From Acidobacteriota bacterium (lineage in GTDB: Bacteria; Acidobacteriota; Vicinamibacteria; Vicinamibacterales; JAKQTR01), in assembly GCA_026393675.1 (NCBI GenBank), contig JAPKZQ010000005.1:1-64000 (forward strand): a stretch of DNA of 64,000 nt. Reading direction: 5' to 3'. The notes below the pieces were generated by a model that worked only from the letters and a program-made list of their open reading frames with translations, was not told the origin of the DNA and searched no databases. Both the position numbers and the translations under genes were made by a program. Position 1 is the stretch's first letter, and the number at the start of each line of letters is the position of its first letter. This document shows, one piece after another, positions 15,743 to 25,102 of the stretch.

Positions 15743-16669
15743 TTATCGCGTAGGTGTAACACGGTCGATAAACACATCCTCGAGACTGGTCGGCACCACG
15801 CGGAGACTGGTCACCTCGACGCCAGCCTGTCGCAGCGCCTCGGCGATTCGCGTGACCGCCGACTCTCCCTGTCCTTGCTCCAACCGCGCGTGGAGCCGCT
15901 CGCCAAACGTCTGCACGTCCTGCACGCTCGCATCCTGCCGCACGACGGCCAGGGCCGCTTCCTGCGGTTCGGCAATCACCTCCACGATCTCGCCCGGGAA
16001 CGTCGCGCGGATCGCCGACGGATGGTCGAGCGCCAGGACGAGTCCCTCGCTCATCAGCGCCACGCGCGAACAGCGTTCCGCCTCGTCTAGATAAGGCGTC
16101 GCCATGAAGATGGTGATGCCCTGCGACAGGAACTCCGAGAGCAGGCGCCAGAATTCACGGCGCGAGACCGGATCGACTCCGGTCGTCGGTTCGTCGAGCA
16201 GGACGACGGCGGGCTCGTGCACGAGCGTGCAGGCCAGCGCAAGCTTCTGCCTCATGCCGCCCGACAACGCTGCGGCGAGCCGGCCTCGGAACTTCGTCAA
16301 CTGCATCATGTCGAGCAGCCGGTTGCGCCGCGCCTGGTACCCCTTGACGCCGTGGATCTCGGCGAAAAACGAGATGTTCTCGTCGATGGTGAGGTCGCCG
16401 TAGAGGCTGAACTTCTGGGAGAAGTAGCCAACCGTGCGCGTGATCGCATGGTGCTCAGTGACCGGATCCTTGCCAAGCACCCTGATGGTGCCGCCGTCGG
16501 CACCCAGAAGGCCGCACAGCAGTCGGATCGTCGTGGTCTTGCCGGCGCCGTCCGGACCGATCAGCCCGAACATCTCGCCCTTCCTGACATCGAACGACAC
16601 GCCGCGCACGGCCTCGGTCTGGCCAAAGCGCTTCGTCACGTGTTCGAGCGTGATGGCAGCGTCGTTCAT
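15743..16669 (-). CDS. ABC exporter ATP-binding protein (YbhF N-half-like)
   Basis: 308 residues. Walker A GPDGAGKTT (38-46), canonical signature LSGGMRQ (about 145), Walker B VVLLDEPTTGVDP, and switch region MATPYLDEAER, where the usual His of the H-loop is replaced by Pro. The C-terminal extension ends PTSLEDVFIDRV. The degenerate H-loop here and the altered signature in the partner ATPase suggest an asymmetric heterodimer with one catalytic site, as seen in several heterodimeric ABC exporters; this is inference. Confidence 0.92.
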   Translation of the reverse strand: MNDAAITLEHVTKRFGQTEAVRGVSFDVRKGEMFGLIGPDGAGKTTTIRLLCGLLGADGGTIRVLGKDPVTEHHAITRTVGYFSQKFSLYGDLTIDENISFFAEIHGVKGYQARRNRLLDMMQLTKFRGRLAAALSGGMRQKLALACTLVHEPAVVLLDEPTTGVDPVSRREFWRLLSEFLSQGITIFMATPYLDEAERCSRVALMSEGLVLALDHPSAIRATFPGEIVEVIAEPQEAALAVVRQDASVQDVQTFGERLHARLEQGQGESAVTRIAEALRQAGVEVTSLRVVPTSLEDVFIDRVTPTR

Positions 16670-16690
16670 GGATGTGTGAGATGGCCGCCG

Positions 16691-17731
16691 TTACTTCGTC
16701 AACCGAATCTCCGCCTCGACAGGCATGCCTTGCTTCAGCACGCCCTTGCGGTTGTCCACGCTCACTTTCAGCCGGAAGACCAGCTTCGACCGCTCCGCGG
16801 CGGTCTGGACATTACGCGGCGTGAATTCCGCCTTGGAGGAGATGAAGGTGATCTTGCCTTCGATGCCCTGCCCCCCGGCATCCGTGAAGAGCGTTACCGT
16901 CTGGCCAAGCGACACGTTCGGCACCAGCGGTTCGTCCAGATAGACATTGGCCCACACGTTGTCGAGATCCGCAATCACGAGCAGCGGCACCCGCGGAGCG
17001 TGCAGTTCGCCCTGATCGACCAGTTTCTGGGTCACCAGACCGGTGATCGGAGCCAGCACGGTCGCGTCCTTGATGCCTTTCGTGATGATCGCAATCTGCG
17101 CGTCAATTGATGCGAGGCGGGCTCGGGCCGCCTCGATCTCTTCGGGGCGGGCGCCGGCCTTGAGCCGGTTGAGCGCCTCGGCGGCCGCTCGCATCCGCTG
17201 CTGGGCGCCAGAGACGCGTTTGCCAGCGACATCTTTCCTGGTCGCCGCATCGTCGCGTTGCTTCTCGACGCCCGAGTTGGCGGCCATGAGCGCTTCGAAG
17301 CGCTTGAGATCCCGCTCGGCAGCAGTGAGATCTTCGTTGGCGGCGGCCAGGTCGGCTTCGGCGGCCGCACGCATCGCCTCGGCCTGCAGGATGTCCTCGA
17401 CGCGCGAGCCAGCCAGCAGCAGGCGAAGCTGGGCGTCGGCGCCCTCACGATCCGCCTGCGCGCGCTTGAGGGTCAGCACCGCATCGGCCGTGTCGATCTG
17501 GGCCACGACGGCGCCCGCGGTCACGCGGTCTCCTTCGGCCACCTTCAGGTCGAGCAGGCGGCCGCCGACTTCCGCGGACACCTGTACCTCAGTGGCCTCC
17601 ACGTAACCCGACACCCGGACGAGGTCGGCCGGAGCCTTCTTCGTACACGCGGAGCCGGTCAGCAGGACGACCATGACGGCGGCCCCGACGATGGTGTAGC
17701 GCAGGATCTGGCGGTGCATGAATGGCGTCAT
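16691..17731 (-). CDS. HlyD-family membrane fusion protein (periplasmic adaptor)
   Basis: 346 residues from ATG 17731 (GGAG 8 bases upstream). N-terminal hydrophobic stretch with an imperfect lipobox (LTGSAC, Cys29), so possibly a lipoprotein anchored in the inner membrane. Residues 40-85 and 215-260 are the biotinyl-lipoyl halves (VSAEVGGRLLDLKVAEGD...TAGAVVAQID; DATVLAPITGLV), separated by a long Ala/Glu/Arg coiled-coil hairpin (90-210); a beta-barrel follows. First gene of the exporter operon. Similar to YbhG. The promoter must lie within the 30 bases that separate it from the divergent epimerase gene, or overlap that gene. Confidence 0.9.
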   Translation of the reverse strand: MTPFMHRQILRYTIVGAAVMVVLLTGSACTKKAPADLVRVSGYVEATEVQVSAEVGGRLLDLKVAEGDRVTAGAVVAQIDTADAVLTLKRAQADREGADAQLRLLLAGSRVEDILQAEAMRAAAEADLAAANEDLTAAERDLKRFEALMAANSGVEKQRDDAATRKDVAGKRVSGAQQRMRAAAEALNRLKAGARPEEIEAARARLASIDAQIAIITKGIKDATVLAPITGLVTQKLVDQGELHAPRVPLLVIADLDNVWANVYLDEPLVPNVSLGQTVTLFTDAGGQGIEGKITFISSKAEFTPRNVQTAAERSKLVFRLKVSVDNRKGVLKQGMPVEAEIRLTK

Positions 17732-17761
17732 AGACGATCTCCGTCTTGATATTCTGTCCCT

Positions 17762-18679
17762 ATGCGAATCCTCATCGCCGGCGGATCGGGCTTCCTCGGC
17801 ACCCACCTCACGACCGCCCTCACCGCGGCCGGCCACGATGTCAGTATTCTCTCACGTCAAGCGGATCTGGAGTCCGCCAGCCGCACAAGAGGATCGCGGA
17901 CGATCGTCTGGATACCCGACGGATCCACGGGCCCGTGGGCCGAGACCTGCGGCCCCATCGACGCCATCATCAACCTCGCCGGCGCCTCGATTGGCGAAGG
18001 CCGATGGTCCCCGGCGCGCAAGACGGCGCTCGTCGCCAGCCGCGTCAACGCCACGCGAAGCCTCGTGCGCTTTGTCGAACAGGTATCGCCCCGGCCATCG
18101 CTGCTGATCAATGCGTCCGCGATTGGCTTCTACGGCGATCGAGGCAACGACGTCCTGACCGAAGATGCCACTGCCGGTTCGGATTTCCTCGCGACGCTTT
18201 GTCGCGACTGGGAAACGGAAGCGCGCCGGGCGCAGAGCGTCGAGACGCGAGTTGTCCTGGTGCGCACCGGCCTCGTCCTCGACCCTCGTGGCGGAGCGCT
18301 GGCCCGGATGCTGTTGCCGTTCAAGTTGTTCGCGGGCGGGTCGTTCGGCTCGGGCCGCCAGTTTGTGTCGTGGATTCACCGCGATGACTGGGTGGCCCTG
18401 GTGCTGTGGTTGCTCGCCGCACAGGACGTCGCCGGGCCGGTCAACGCGACAGCGCCAGGTCCCGTCACCAATACGGAGTTTGCTGGCGCGCTCGGTCGCG
18501 CGCTGCGCCGGCCGTCGTGGCTGCCGGTTCCGGCGTTTGCGCTGAAGGTGGCGCTCGGCGAAATGGCCAGTCCACTGCTCCTGTTCAGCCAACGCGTGAT
18601 GCCGGATCGCGCCAGCCGCGCGGGGTTCTCGTTCAGGTATGCCACGTTGGAGCGCGCGTTCTCGAACCTGATTACTTGA
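17762..18679 (+). CDS. TIGR01777-family epimerase (YfcH/SDR39U1-like)
   Basis: 305 residues. Extended SDR with an N-terminal Rossmann motif GGSGFLG (7-13) and the family blocks NLAGASIGEGRW, INASAIGFYG and FVSWIHRDD. The family's substrate is unknown; a nucleotide-sugar or similar NAD(P)-dependent reaction is assumed. The possible -10 box TATTCT (17750-17755) lies 6 bases before the ATG and no Shine-Dalgarno is present, so the mRNA may be leaderless. The 3' end overlaps the convergent VWFA gene by 8 bases. Confidence 0.9.
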   Translation: MRILIAGGSGFLGTHLTTALTAAGHDVSILSRQADLESASRTRGSRTIVWIPDGSTGPWAETCGPIDAIINLAGASIGEGRWSPARKTALVASRVNATRSLVRFVEQVSPRPSLLINASAIGFYGDRGNDVLTEDATAGSDFLATLCRDWETEARRAQSVETRVVLVRTGLVLDPRGGALARMLLPFKLFAGGSFGSGRQFVSWIHRDDWVALVLWLLAAQDVAGPVNATAPGPVTNTEFAGALGRALRRPSWLPVPAFALKVALGEMASPLLLFSQRVMPDRASRAGFSFRYATLERAFSNLIT

Positions 18680-20753
18680 CGATCTTGATTTCGGTGTCGG
18701 TTTTCACCTGGAAGCGCCGGAACTTCGAATACGTGGCGCGCGCGTCAATGGTGACCGCGCTGCCGCCGGTGAGGTTCGGGTTCCGGGAGAAGACCTCCGT
18801 CATCTCGACCGGCACCCACAAGCCCAACGTCGCATCCCGCCCGTACTTGACGACAAACTCGATGTTGCTGACGTCATCAGGAAATGTGAACTGCATCCGT
18901 GAGCCGGTGATCGCGCCGCTTGCGGGATCGATCAGGAACCACCCGCGGCCGTCGATGTCCTTGGCATTGTTGTAGCTCACCAGCGTGGGCCGCCCGATTT
19001 CTTCGTAATCGATCCGCGTGGACACGACGCCGCCAACCTCCTTGGTCCCGCCAAGCTTGAAGCGAAAGCGCGAGAGGTTTTTGTACTCCAGAAACTCCAA
19101 TGCGAAGAGGGGCACATTGATATTCCGCTCGACCGGGCCGATGTTGTACCGGGCGCTTTCGCTCTTGATCGCCATCAATTGGGCCTGGGATTCGATGCTT
19201 GGATCGAGAAAGAGCCGCTTCAGGCGATCGTCGCGGTCGCGCACGGCCTCCCCGTTCACCTCGAACACGTCCCGAAACGACGTCCACCCGCTGGCGCCGT
19301 CCCGCCGGACCAGCAGGAGATCGGACCGGATCTGCTGGCGCTGGCCCCTGGTCGACTGAACGTAGTTTTCTTCGGCCACCAGCAGCGAATACTCGCGCTG
19401 GTACCCGGCGATATAGTCGGAGGCCCGGGCCACCAGGCGCTGCAACTCCAGGTCGCGCGGCGACGGCGAAGCGGTCCTGGGCGCAGGTCCGGTGGGCGGT
19501 GCAGAGACATCTACGATCGAAACGCCGCGGGCTCCAGTTGTTGGCTCGGCGGCCCCGCTCCCGCGTGGCGCCGACGCAGCAGGCGGAACCAGGTCGTCGA
19601 CATCCTGTCGCGGAACCAGCCAGCCTGGGGCACGAATGGTCAGTAGCTGGCGCGGTGCCTCGACGCGCAGCGTGTGGCGCGCGCCATCGGTATCAGTCGG
19701 CCCCGGTTCGATCCCCAGCACGTAACACGCCGAGAGTTCCGGCATGACACCCTCGAGGCTCTTGTCCGCGTTCTTGCCGAGCATCGTGAAGGTGCCGCCT
19801 GTCGCCTTGGCCAGCCGCTCCAGAGCCCCGACATCAAGCGGGTTGGCCACATCGTCGCGTGCACCGGGCAGGCCAACGGCGTAGATCGTCGCGTGCGCCG
19901 CTATGGCCGCACGCGCGACATCATCGACCCTCGCCACCGCGACCTGGGGGAATCCCGCCGAGAAGATCGCGAGGATCTTGCGGCCGCGCGACTCCCGCAT
20001 CGCGTTCAGTACAGCCTGGAGGTTCGGAAGAAACCCGGGCTGCGAGACGGCGGTCTCGTCGCCCACGCGACCTGGAGCCTGCGCTTCGGTCGGCTGACGC
20101 TCGGTCATGGCTGCCCGGTCAGGATCGCTGGTGACACGATTCGGGTCGGTTCCAAGCGATTGTTGCTGAGCAGGGAGTTGGTCAGCGCCCACTCCAACCG
20201 ACTGCGTGGCTTGCCCGACAATCTGGCGCAGGGAACCCCGCACCTCCGGCCGCTCGGTTGTCAGCGCCAACCGTGCGTCGCGCATGACCGGGATGCGGAG
20301 AACCCCGACACGATCGTCAAGGCCCAGTCGATCGATGAGCGCAATGGCCGCCTGTTGCACCATGCGTTCGTCTCCGCGCTGAATCGAGTATTCGTCGACC
20401 ACCACCAGGACGTTGCGGGCAGGTTCGGCAGCGAAGCTGAGCGTCTCGGTGCGGCCAGGCAGGCGCTGCGCGGCCTCGTCTGACGCGCCGGGGCCTCGGC
20501 TCACATAGCGCACCCACAAGACAGGCCGCGGCTTGCCGTCGACGGTGACGGTGAAGTTGGCTGGTGTCAAGGTGTCGGCAGTTCTGCCGTCCCGATCCAG
20601 CACGACGATCTCAACCGGGATGGCCCGGGCCTGCCCGGCCGGCGCAGGACTCTGCGCCGACGGGACGGCGCGCAGAAACGCAGACAGAATCGCGACCACC
20701 GCGAGGGTCACGACGATCCCGAAATGCCGGTGGCGGCGCTGTCGGAACATCAC
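18672..20753 (-). CDS. VWFA-related Acidobacterial domain protein (TIGR03436 type)
   Basis: 693 residues. Signal or membrane segment at about 12-33, then an N-terminal block typical of the family (VEIVVLDRDGRTADTLTPANFTVTVDGKP) and a von Willebrand A-like fold with VLVVVDEYS at its metal-site position and KILAIFSAGFP near residue 255. A Pro/Ser/Thr-rich linker (about 395-440) precedes a second domain of roughly 250 residues of unknown function. This family is strongly expanded in Acidobacteriota; function is unknown, probably envelope protein interactions. Confidence 0.85.
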   Translation of the reverse strand: MMFRQRRHRHFGIVVTLAVVAILSAFLRAVPSAQSPAPAGQARAIPVEIVVLDRDGRTADTLTPANFTVTVDGKPRPVLWVRYVSRGPGASDEAAQRLPGRTETLSFAAEPARNVLVVVDEYSIQRGDERMVQQAAIALIDRLGLDDRVGVLRIPVMRDARLALTTERPEVRGSLRQIVGQATQSVGVGADQLPAQQQSLGTDPNRVTSDPDRAAMTERQPTEAQAPGRVGDETAVSQPGFLPNLQAVLNAMRESRGRKILAIFSAGFPQVAVARVDDVARAAIAAHATIYAVGLPGARDDVANPLDVGALERLAKATGGTFTMLGKNADKSLEGVMPELSACYVLGIEPGPTDTDGARHTLRVEAPRQLLTIRAPGWLVPRQDVDDLVPPAASAPRGSGAAEPTTGARGVSIVDVSAPPTGPAPRTASPSPRDLELQRLVARASDYIAGYQREYSLLVAEENYVQSTRGQRQQIRSDLLLVRRDGASGWTSFRDVFEVNGEAVRDRDDRLKRLFLDPSIESQAQLMAIKSESARYNIGPVERNINVPLFALEFLEYKNLSRFRFKLGGTKEVGGVVSTRIDYEEIGRPTLVSYNNAKDIDGRGWFLIDPASGAITGSRMQFTFPDDVSNIEFVVKYGRDATLGLWVPVEMTEVFSRNPNLTGGSAVTIDARATYSKFRRFQVKTDTEIKIVK

Positions 20754-20774
20754 AGGTCTGGCCTTGCCGGGGCG

Positions 20775-21458
20775 CTACTGGAAGTACTTCTTGAGCATCG
20801 CGTTCCAGGCCGGGACCGGCTCCACGGTGCTGCCGATGCCTTCGTACACAATCTGGCTGGTGGAGAGCCGCCGGCCGTAAAAGTCCCTGTTCGCGTCGCC
20901 ATCGGATGTGATGGCCGATCCCTTCAGTGTCGCGCCCGCGAACAAGCCGCGAGTACGCGAGTAACTGAGAATCTGCGCGCGCAACTGGATGTCGGTCGAG
21001 GCCTCGGCATCGCGGCCGACCGGACCAGCCGCCACGGCGGCATCCGCGCCAATCTTGAACTGGTTGCTGATGAGATTCTCGATACCGCGCTGATTCAATA
21101 CGATGAGCACGATGTCGACCTCTTCCACACCAATCTGCGCCCCGAAACTGCCCCCCGTGAGCGTCATAAACGCGGGCGGCGACCACGTGTTGGTCTTGGG
21201 ATCGCGGACGCTCAGGATGCCGTGGCCACGATGGACGCCCGCCACGAATCCGCCCTTGATCGTCCCGGGAAAGACGGCCACAGCTTCGGCCTTCTTGAGG
21301 TAGGTGTTCGGCACCGCCTTGTCGGGCGCCTGCATGATCTCTTCGAACACCGTGATGCTGTGCAGGATGCGATCCGCCTGATCCTTTTGCGCAATCGTGC
21401 GGACCGGCCACAGGACCACTGCGACCAACACCGCACACGCCGCGATTCGCCATTTCAT
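20775..21458 (-). CDS. SYLF (Ysc84-like) lipid-binding domain protein
   Basis: 227 residues with a signal peptide (about 1-23, ending TIAQ). Residues 55-225 match the SYLF plan: KAEAVAVFPGTIKGGFV, GGSFGAQIGVEEVDIV, AAGPVGRDAEASTD and YSRTRGLFAGATLKGS. Bacterial members are secreted or periplasmic; eukaryotic ones bind phosphoinositides. Start ATG has GGAGG 6 bases upstream. It lies 21 bases upstream of the VWFA gene, likely one transcript. Confidence 0.9.
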   Translation of the reverse strand: MKWRIAACAVLVAVVLWPVRTIAQKDQADRILHSITVFEEIMQAPDKAVPNTYLKKAEAVAVFPGTIKGGFVAGVHRGHGILSVRDPKTNTWSPPAFMTLTGGSFGAQIGVEEVDIVLIVLNQRGIENLISNQFKIGADAAVAAGPVGRDAEASTDIQLRAQILSYSRTRGLFAGATLKGSAITSDGDANRDFYGRRLSTSQIVYEGIGSTVEPVPAWNAMLKKYFQ

Positions 21459-21479
21459 AAACCCCTCCAGTTGTTCCGA

Positions 21480-22463
21480 TCAATACGCCACGAGCCGTTT
21501 GAGCGCCTCAGTGATCTTGTCCGCGTTGGGCAGGTTGTGCTGCTCGAGCACGCTGGAGAACGGGCAGTGCGCGTCCGGATACGTCACGCGCATCACCGGA
21601 GCGTCGAGCGTGTCGAACCGTTCTTCCATGATGGCCGCCGAAATCTCCGCGCCCATGCCGAGCGTCTTCACGTCCTCGTGCACAACCAGCAGGCGGTTGG
21701 TCTTCTCGAGCGAGGCAAACACCGCGTCCTTGTCCCAGGGCGCGAGGCTTCTCAGATCGATCACTTCTGTTTCGACGCCATCGCCGGCCATGCGGTTTGC
21801 CGCGTCGAGCGCCGGGAGCACCATGGCCCCGTACGTGACGAGCGTGGCATGGCGCCCTTCGCGACGGACGGCGGCCTTCCCGATCGGCACGATTTCGTCG
21901 CCCTCGGGCACGGGCCCTTTGGCGCGACGGTACAGGTACTTGTGTTCCAGGTAGATCACGGGGTTGTCGTCCCGGATGGCTGCCTTGAGCAGTCCCTTCG
22001 CGTCCCACGCGGTGGACGGCGCGACGACCTTGAGCCCCGGGCGGTGGACAAACCACGACTCGGGGTTCTGTGAATGATAGAGTCCCCCCGCCACGTTGCC
22101 CCCGACCGGCGTGCGCACCACGATCGGACATGTCGCGCGTCCGCCGTACCGGTAGCGGAGCGTGGCGGCCTGGTTCACGATTTGATCGAAGCCGCAGGTA
22201 ATGAAGTCGCCAAACTGCATCTCGGCTACCGGCCGGTAGCCGCGCAGGGACGCACCGACACTGACGCCGATGATGCACGACTCGGAAATCGGCGTGTCGA
22301 GGCAGCGGTACTCGCCAAACTCGTCGTAGAGCCCCTTGGTGATGCCGAAGGCCCCACCATAGACGCCCACGTCTTCGCCGAGTACGAACACCTTGTCGTC
22401 GCGGCGCATCTCTTCAAAGAGCGCCTCGCGGATGGCTTCCAGGTAGGTGACTTCGCGGGACAT
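21480..22463 (-). CDS. 2-oxoacid dehydrogenase E1 component, beta subunit
   Basis: 327 residues, full length for PdhB/AcoB/BkdB. N-terminal pyrimidine-binding half with GEDVGVYGGAFG and EMQFGDF, and a C-terminal transketolase-C half (from about 195) with VEVIDLRSL-type sequence (TEVIDLRSLAPWD) and VVHEDVKTLGMGAEI. Works with the alpha subunit encoded just upstream as an alpha2beta2 thiamine-diphosphate enzyme that feeds acyl groups to a lipoyl E2. No E2 or E3 gene is nearby, so substrate class (pyruvate, acetoin or branched-chain) is open. Confidence 0.92.
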   Translation of the reverse strand: MSREVTYLEAIREALFEEMRRDDKVFVLGEDVGVYGGAFGITKGLYDEFGEYRCLDTPISESCIIGVSVGASLRGYRPVAEMQFGDFITCGFDQIVNQAATLRYRYGGRATCPIVVRTPVGGNVAGGLYHSQNPESWFVHRPGLKVVAPSTAWDAKGLLKAAIRDDNPVIYLEHKYLYRRAKGPVPEGDEIVPIGKAAVRREGRHATLVTYGAMVLPALDAANRMAGDGVETEVIDLRSLAPWDKDAVFASLEKTNRLLVVHEDVKTLGMGAEISAAIMEERFDTLDAPVMRVTYPDAHCPFSSVLEQHNLPNADKITEALKRLVAY

Positions 22464-22510
22464 CGGTCAGTATTCAGATGGAGGCCGGATCTTCAGACCC
22501 GGCAACGTCG

Positions 22511-22533
22511 TAGGGGCGCGATTCATCGCGCCC
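22511..22533. repeat. taggggcgc...gcgccc repeat, copy 1
   Basis: taggggcgcgattcatcgcg-ccc; a hairpin of gggcgcga/tcgcgccc. Second copy with a few changes at 61141-61163. Confidence 0.55.
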
Positions 22534-22535
22534 GG

Positions 22536-22564
22536 CCTGGATTCCGGCGTTCGCCGGAATGACG
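22536..22564. repeat. REP-like palindrome (ttccggcg/cgccggaa), copy 2, inverted
   Basis: Same element as 414-442 in the opposite orientation. It lies with the preceding repeat in the 136-base gap between the E1 alpha and beta genes. Confidence 0.7.
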
Positions 22565-22599
22565 AGGCAAGAAGCGAGAAGGCGATCGCTGACATACGC

Positions 22600-23583
22600 C
22601 TACGCATACAGGTCCGTCACCGCGTCTTCCGGCGACGGCTCCGGGCTGTTCTCCGCAAACGCCACAGCAGCATCAATCTCGCCCCGGATGCGTTCTTCGA
22701 TTCCCAGGAGGACGACGTCGTTCAGCACGCTTTGATTCCGGAGATACGCCGTAAAGGTCGGCAGCGGGTCGCGACTCTTCCACATCGCTTCCTCGTCGGC
22801 CGTCCGGTAGAACGGCTTATCGTGTTCCGAGTGGCCGTGCCAGCGATACGTCTTGCACTCGATGAGCGTGGGGCCCTCTCCAGCCCGGGCGCGCGCGATG
22901 GCGCCTAGCGTCGCCTGGTACACGGCCAGCACGTCGTTGCCGTTGATGGCCACGCCGTCAAATCCGTAGCCCTCGGCGCGATCGGCCACATCCTCGATGG
23001 CCATCGCTTTCTCGATCGGCGTCGAGTACGAGTAGATGTTGTTCTCGCAGATGAACACCAGCGGCAGCTTGTGAACGCCGGCAAAGTTCATCGCCTCGTG
23101 TACATCACCCGTGTTCGACGCGCCTTCGCCGAAATACGCCAGGACGACGTTGTCGCGTTGCTCGAGCTTGAAGGTCAACGCCAGTCCGGCCGCCACCGGG
23201 GTGTTCGCGCCGAGCATGCTGGTGTTCCCGAAGATGCCCAGTTCCGGCACGCCGCTGTGCAGCGCCGAATCGCGGCCCTTCGACAAACCGGTCGCCTTGG
23301 CATACATCTGCGCCATCATGACGCCCGCCGAGACGCCCTTCATCAGGAACGTCCCCAGATCGCGATGGAGGGGGCAGATGTAATCGTCTGTTCGCAGTCC
23401 GTAGCAGGTGCCGACGACGATCGCTTCCTGGCCAATGCCGGAGTAGACGCCGCTGCGCACGCGCCCCTGCCGGACCAGGATGCTCAGGCGCTCGTCGAAC
23501 GATCGGATGAGCTTCAGCCAGTACAACATCTCGAGCAACTGCTCGGACGACAACTTGAACTTATGTCGTTTGATCGATGGCAT
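22600..23583 (-). CDS. 2-oxoacid dehydrogenase E1 component, alpha subunit
   Basis: 327 residues from ATG 23583. Thiamine-diphosphate signature GEGASNTGDVHEAMN (about 160-175) followed by the N of the cofactor site (ICENNIYSYST), and the loop YRWHGHSEHD that in PdhA-type enzymes carries the regulatory phosphorylation-loop residues. Closest in style to AcoA/PdhA. Upstream in-frame sequence is Arg/Pro-rich and not family-like. A repeat-filled gap separates it from the beta subunit gene, unusual for subunits that are made in equal amounts. Confidence 0.92.
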   Translation of the reverse strand: MPSIKRHKFKLSSEQLLEMLYWLKLIRSFDERLSILVRQGRVRSGVYSGIGQEAIVVGTCYGLRTDDYICPLHRDLGTFLMKGVSAGVMMAQMYAKATGLSKGRDSALHSGVPELGIFGNTSMLGANTPVAAGLALTFKLEQRDNVVLAYFGEGASNTGDVHEAMNFAGVHKLPLVFICENNIYSYSTPIEKAMAIEDVADRAEGYGFDGVAINGNDVLAVYQATLGAIARARAGEGPTLIECKTYRWHGHSEHDKPFYRTADEEAMWKSRDPLPTFTAYLRNQSVLNDVVLLGIEERIRGEIDAAVAFAENSPEPSPEDAVTDLYA

Positions 23584-23742
23584 ACGAGGCCTGAAGGCAG
23601 TGTAGCACCAACGGTCGCGCGTCAGCGGAGGCAGTGTTCCGAGTCCGAAGAGCGTTGACAATAGTCCGGAGCGCGGCGCCAGGATCGCTAGGCGCGACGA
23701 CCGAGACAATCGGGAATATTCGAGGGAGGAGCAACGCCGCGA

Positions 23743-23779
23743 GGCCGGGGCCCCCGACGCGGCACCCGCGTTGGGGTGG
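23743..23779. repeat. GC-rich 36-base repeat (ccaccccagcgcgggtgcc type), copy 1, inverted
   Basis: The reverse complement of this stretch reads ccaccccaacgcgggtgcc then gcgtcgggggccccggc; the same sequence with two or three changes lies at 44501-44536. It sits in the 247-base gap between the E1 alpha gene and the flavoprotein gene. The rest of that gap shows nothing recognisable. Confidence 0.6.
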
Positions 23780-23830
23780 CAGCCGGGATGCCCCGCCCGG
23801 AATATGTCGAGGATCTTCGGAGTCGGAACG

Positions 23831-25021
23831 CTAAGTCCGTCCCAACAGAAAGCTCGCCGCGAGCCGCATGCCCACGCGAGGGAAGCGGACCAGAAACTGG
23901 CGTCGCGCCTCTTGGTAGGTCAGTTCACCGACCGCATAGGAGACAAGTAATCGGTTGACGTCCGGGAAGATGCGCACCGCCCGCACCAGCCGGTCGACAC
24001 GCGACAGGTCGGCAAAGAGGTATCGACTGAGAAAACGCGAATCACGCAATTCGACGCCGATCTCCCGACGCCAGTACCGTTGGTACCGGCGGGTCGACGG
24101 TCCGTCGAGAATCGCGCGACCGGCGAGATCGCCAGACACCATCGCGAAGAAGATGCCCTCGGCGGAGAACCCGTTGACGAACCCGCCGGCATCGCCCGCC
24201 AGATAGACGCCCCGCCGCGCGGTCACCGGCAACGGCCCCCCGAGCGGGATCTGATACGCCAAGAACCGCGCCCGATCCGACGCGCCGACCAACAAGCCTC
24301 GCTGCCTCGCCTTCGCAATAAATGACGTGTGCACCTGGTAGGGCGGCTGGGCGATGTCGGTCTTGAACGACGACAGCAAGTACCCCACGCCGACGTTGAC
24401 CCAGCTCGCTTTCGGAAAGATGTACCCGTACCCGTGACCGGCACCAGGCGCAAACGACACCCACAACGTCTGCTCATCGGTCGCGCGCAACTGGTCGGCC
24501 GGCGTCTCCTCCATCAGGTCGAGGGCCACACTCGATGACGGCCATCCCGAGTTGAATCCAAGGCGCCTCGAGACGACGCTGTAGACGCCATCGGCAGCCA
24601 CCACCAGCGGGGCGTCGAACGAATGGCCCTCGCGCGTTTCGAGGTGGACCATCCCGCCCCGGTGCTCCGCCCTGGTGATCTCGGCACCTTCAACCAGTTC
24701 GGCGCCGGCTTCCTGCGCCAATTGCAGCAGCAGATGATCGAACTCGATGCGGCGGATCATCATCACAGTCGGACGGCCACCATCGACGGTGACCGCCTGT
24801 CCGCCGGGTCCCTCCATGTAGAGCCGCGTCACCGCGTGGGTCGCGATGCGAGGGAGCACGGATTCGAGATACGGGAACCTGACGAGCACGCGCCAGGTCA
24901 AGCCTCCGCCGCACGGCTTGGAGCGCGGAAACGTGGCGCGGTCGAGGATGAGGACGCGTGCGCCGCCGAGCGCCAGCGTGCGGGCGGCCGTCGATCCAGC
25001 CGGCCCGGCGCCGACAACAAT
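23831..25021 (-). CDS. Geranylgeranyl-reductase-like FAD-dependent oxidoreductase (start unresolved)
   Basis: About 397 residues. FAD-binding motif VVGAGPAGS close to the N-terminus, the family's PCGGG turn, RRIEFDHLL and a second FAD motif GDAGGFVNGFSAEGI. Reduces isoprenoid or similar double bonds in many bacteria. The problem is the start: between the upstream gene's TAG (25103) and the FAD motif there is no ATG, GTG or TTG in frame. The coordinate given uses ATT 25021; the first conventional start (TTG 24901) would remove the dinucleotide-binding motif. The frame is continuous with the upstream oxidase across that TAG. Either a rare start codon, stop readthrough, or a damaged gene. Confidence 0.75.
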   Translation of the reverse strand: MVVGAGPAGSTAARTLALGGARVLILDRATFPRSKPCGGGLTWRVLVRFPYLESVLPRIATHAVTRLYMEGPGGQAVTVDGGRPTVMMIRRIEFDHLLLQLAQEAGAELVEGAEITRAEHRGGMVHLETREGHSFDAPLVVAADGVYSVVSRRLGFNSGWPSSSVALDLMEETPADQLRATDEQTLWVSFAPGAGHGYGYIFPKASWVNVGVGYLLSSFKTDIAQPPYQVHTSFIAKARQRGLLVGASDRARFLAYQIPLGGPLPVTARRGVYLAGDAGGFVNGFSAEGIFFAMVSGDLAGRAILDGPSTRRYQRYWRREIGVELRDSRFLSRYLFADLSRVDRLVRAVRIFPDVNRLLVSYAVGELTYQEARRQFLVRFPRVGMRLAASFLLGRT

Positions 25022-25102
25022 GACGTCAGGGGTGCGTGAACCGCCAGCAGCGCGACGAGAAGAGAATCCGGTGTTGGACGTTATCTTCTTTCGGGTGTTT
25101 GG

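Noticed and set aside
21480-23583. Complete pyruvate or branched-chain dehydrogenase operon
   Set aside because: Only E1 alpha and beta are present; no lipoyl E2 or E3 gene follows, so the complex and substrate were not named.
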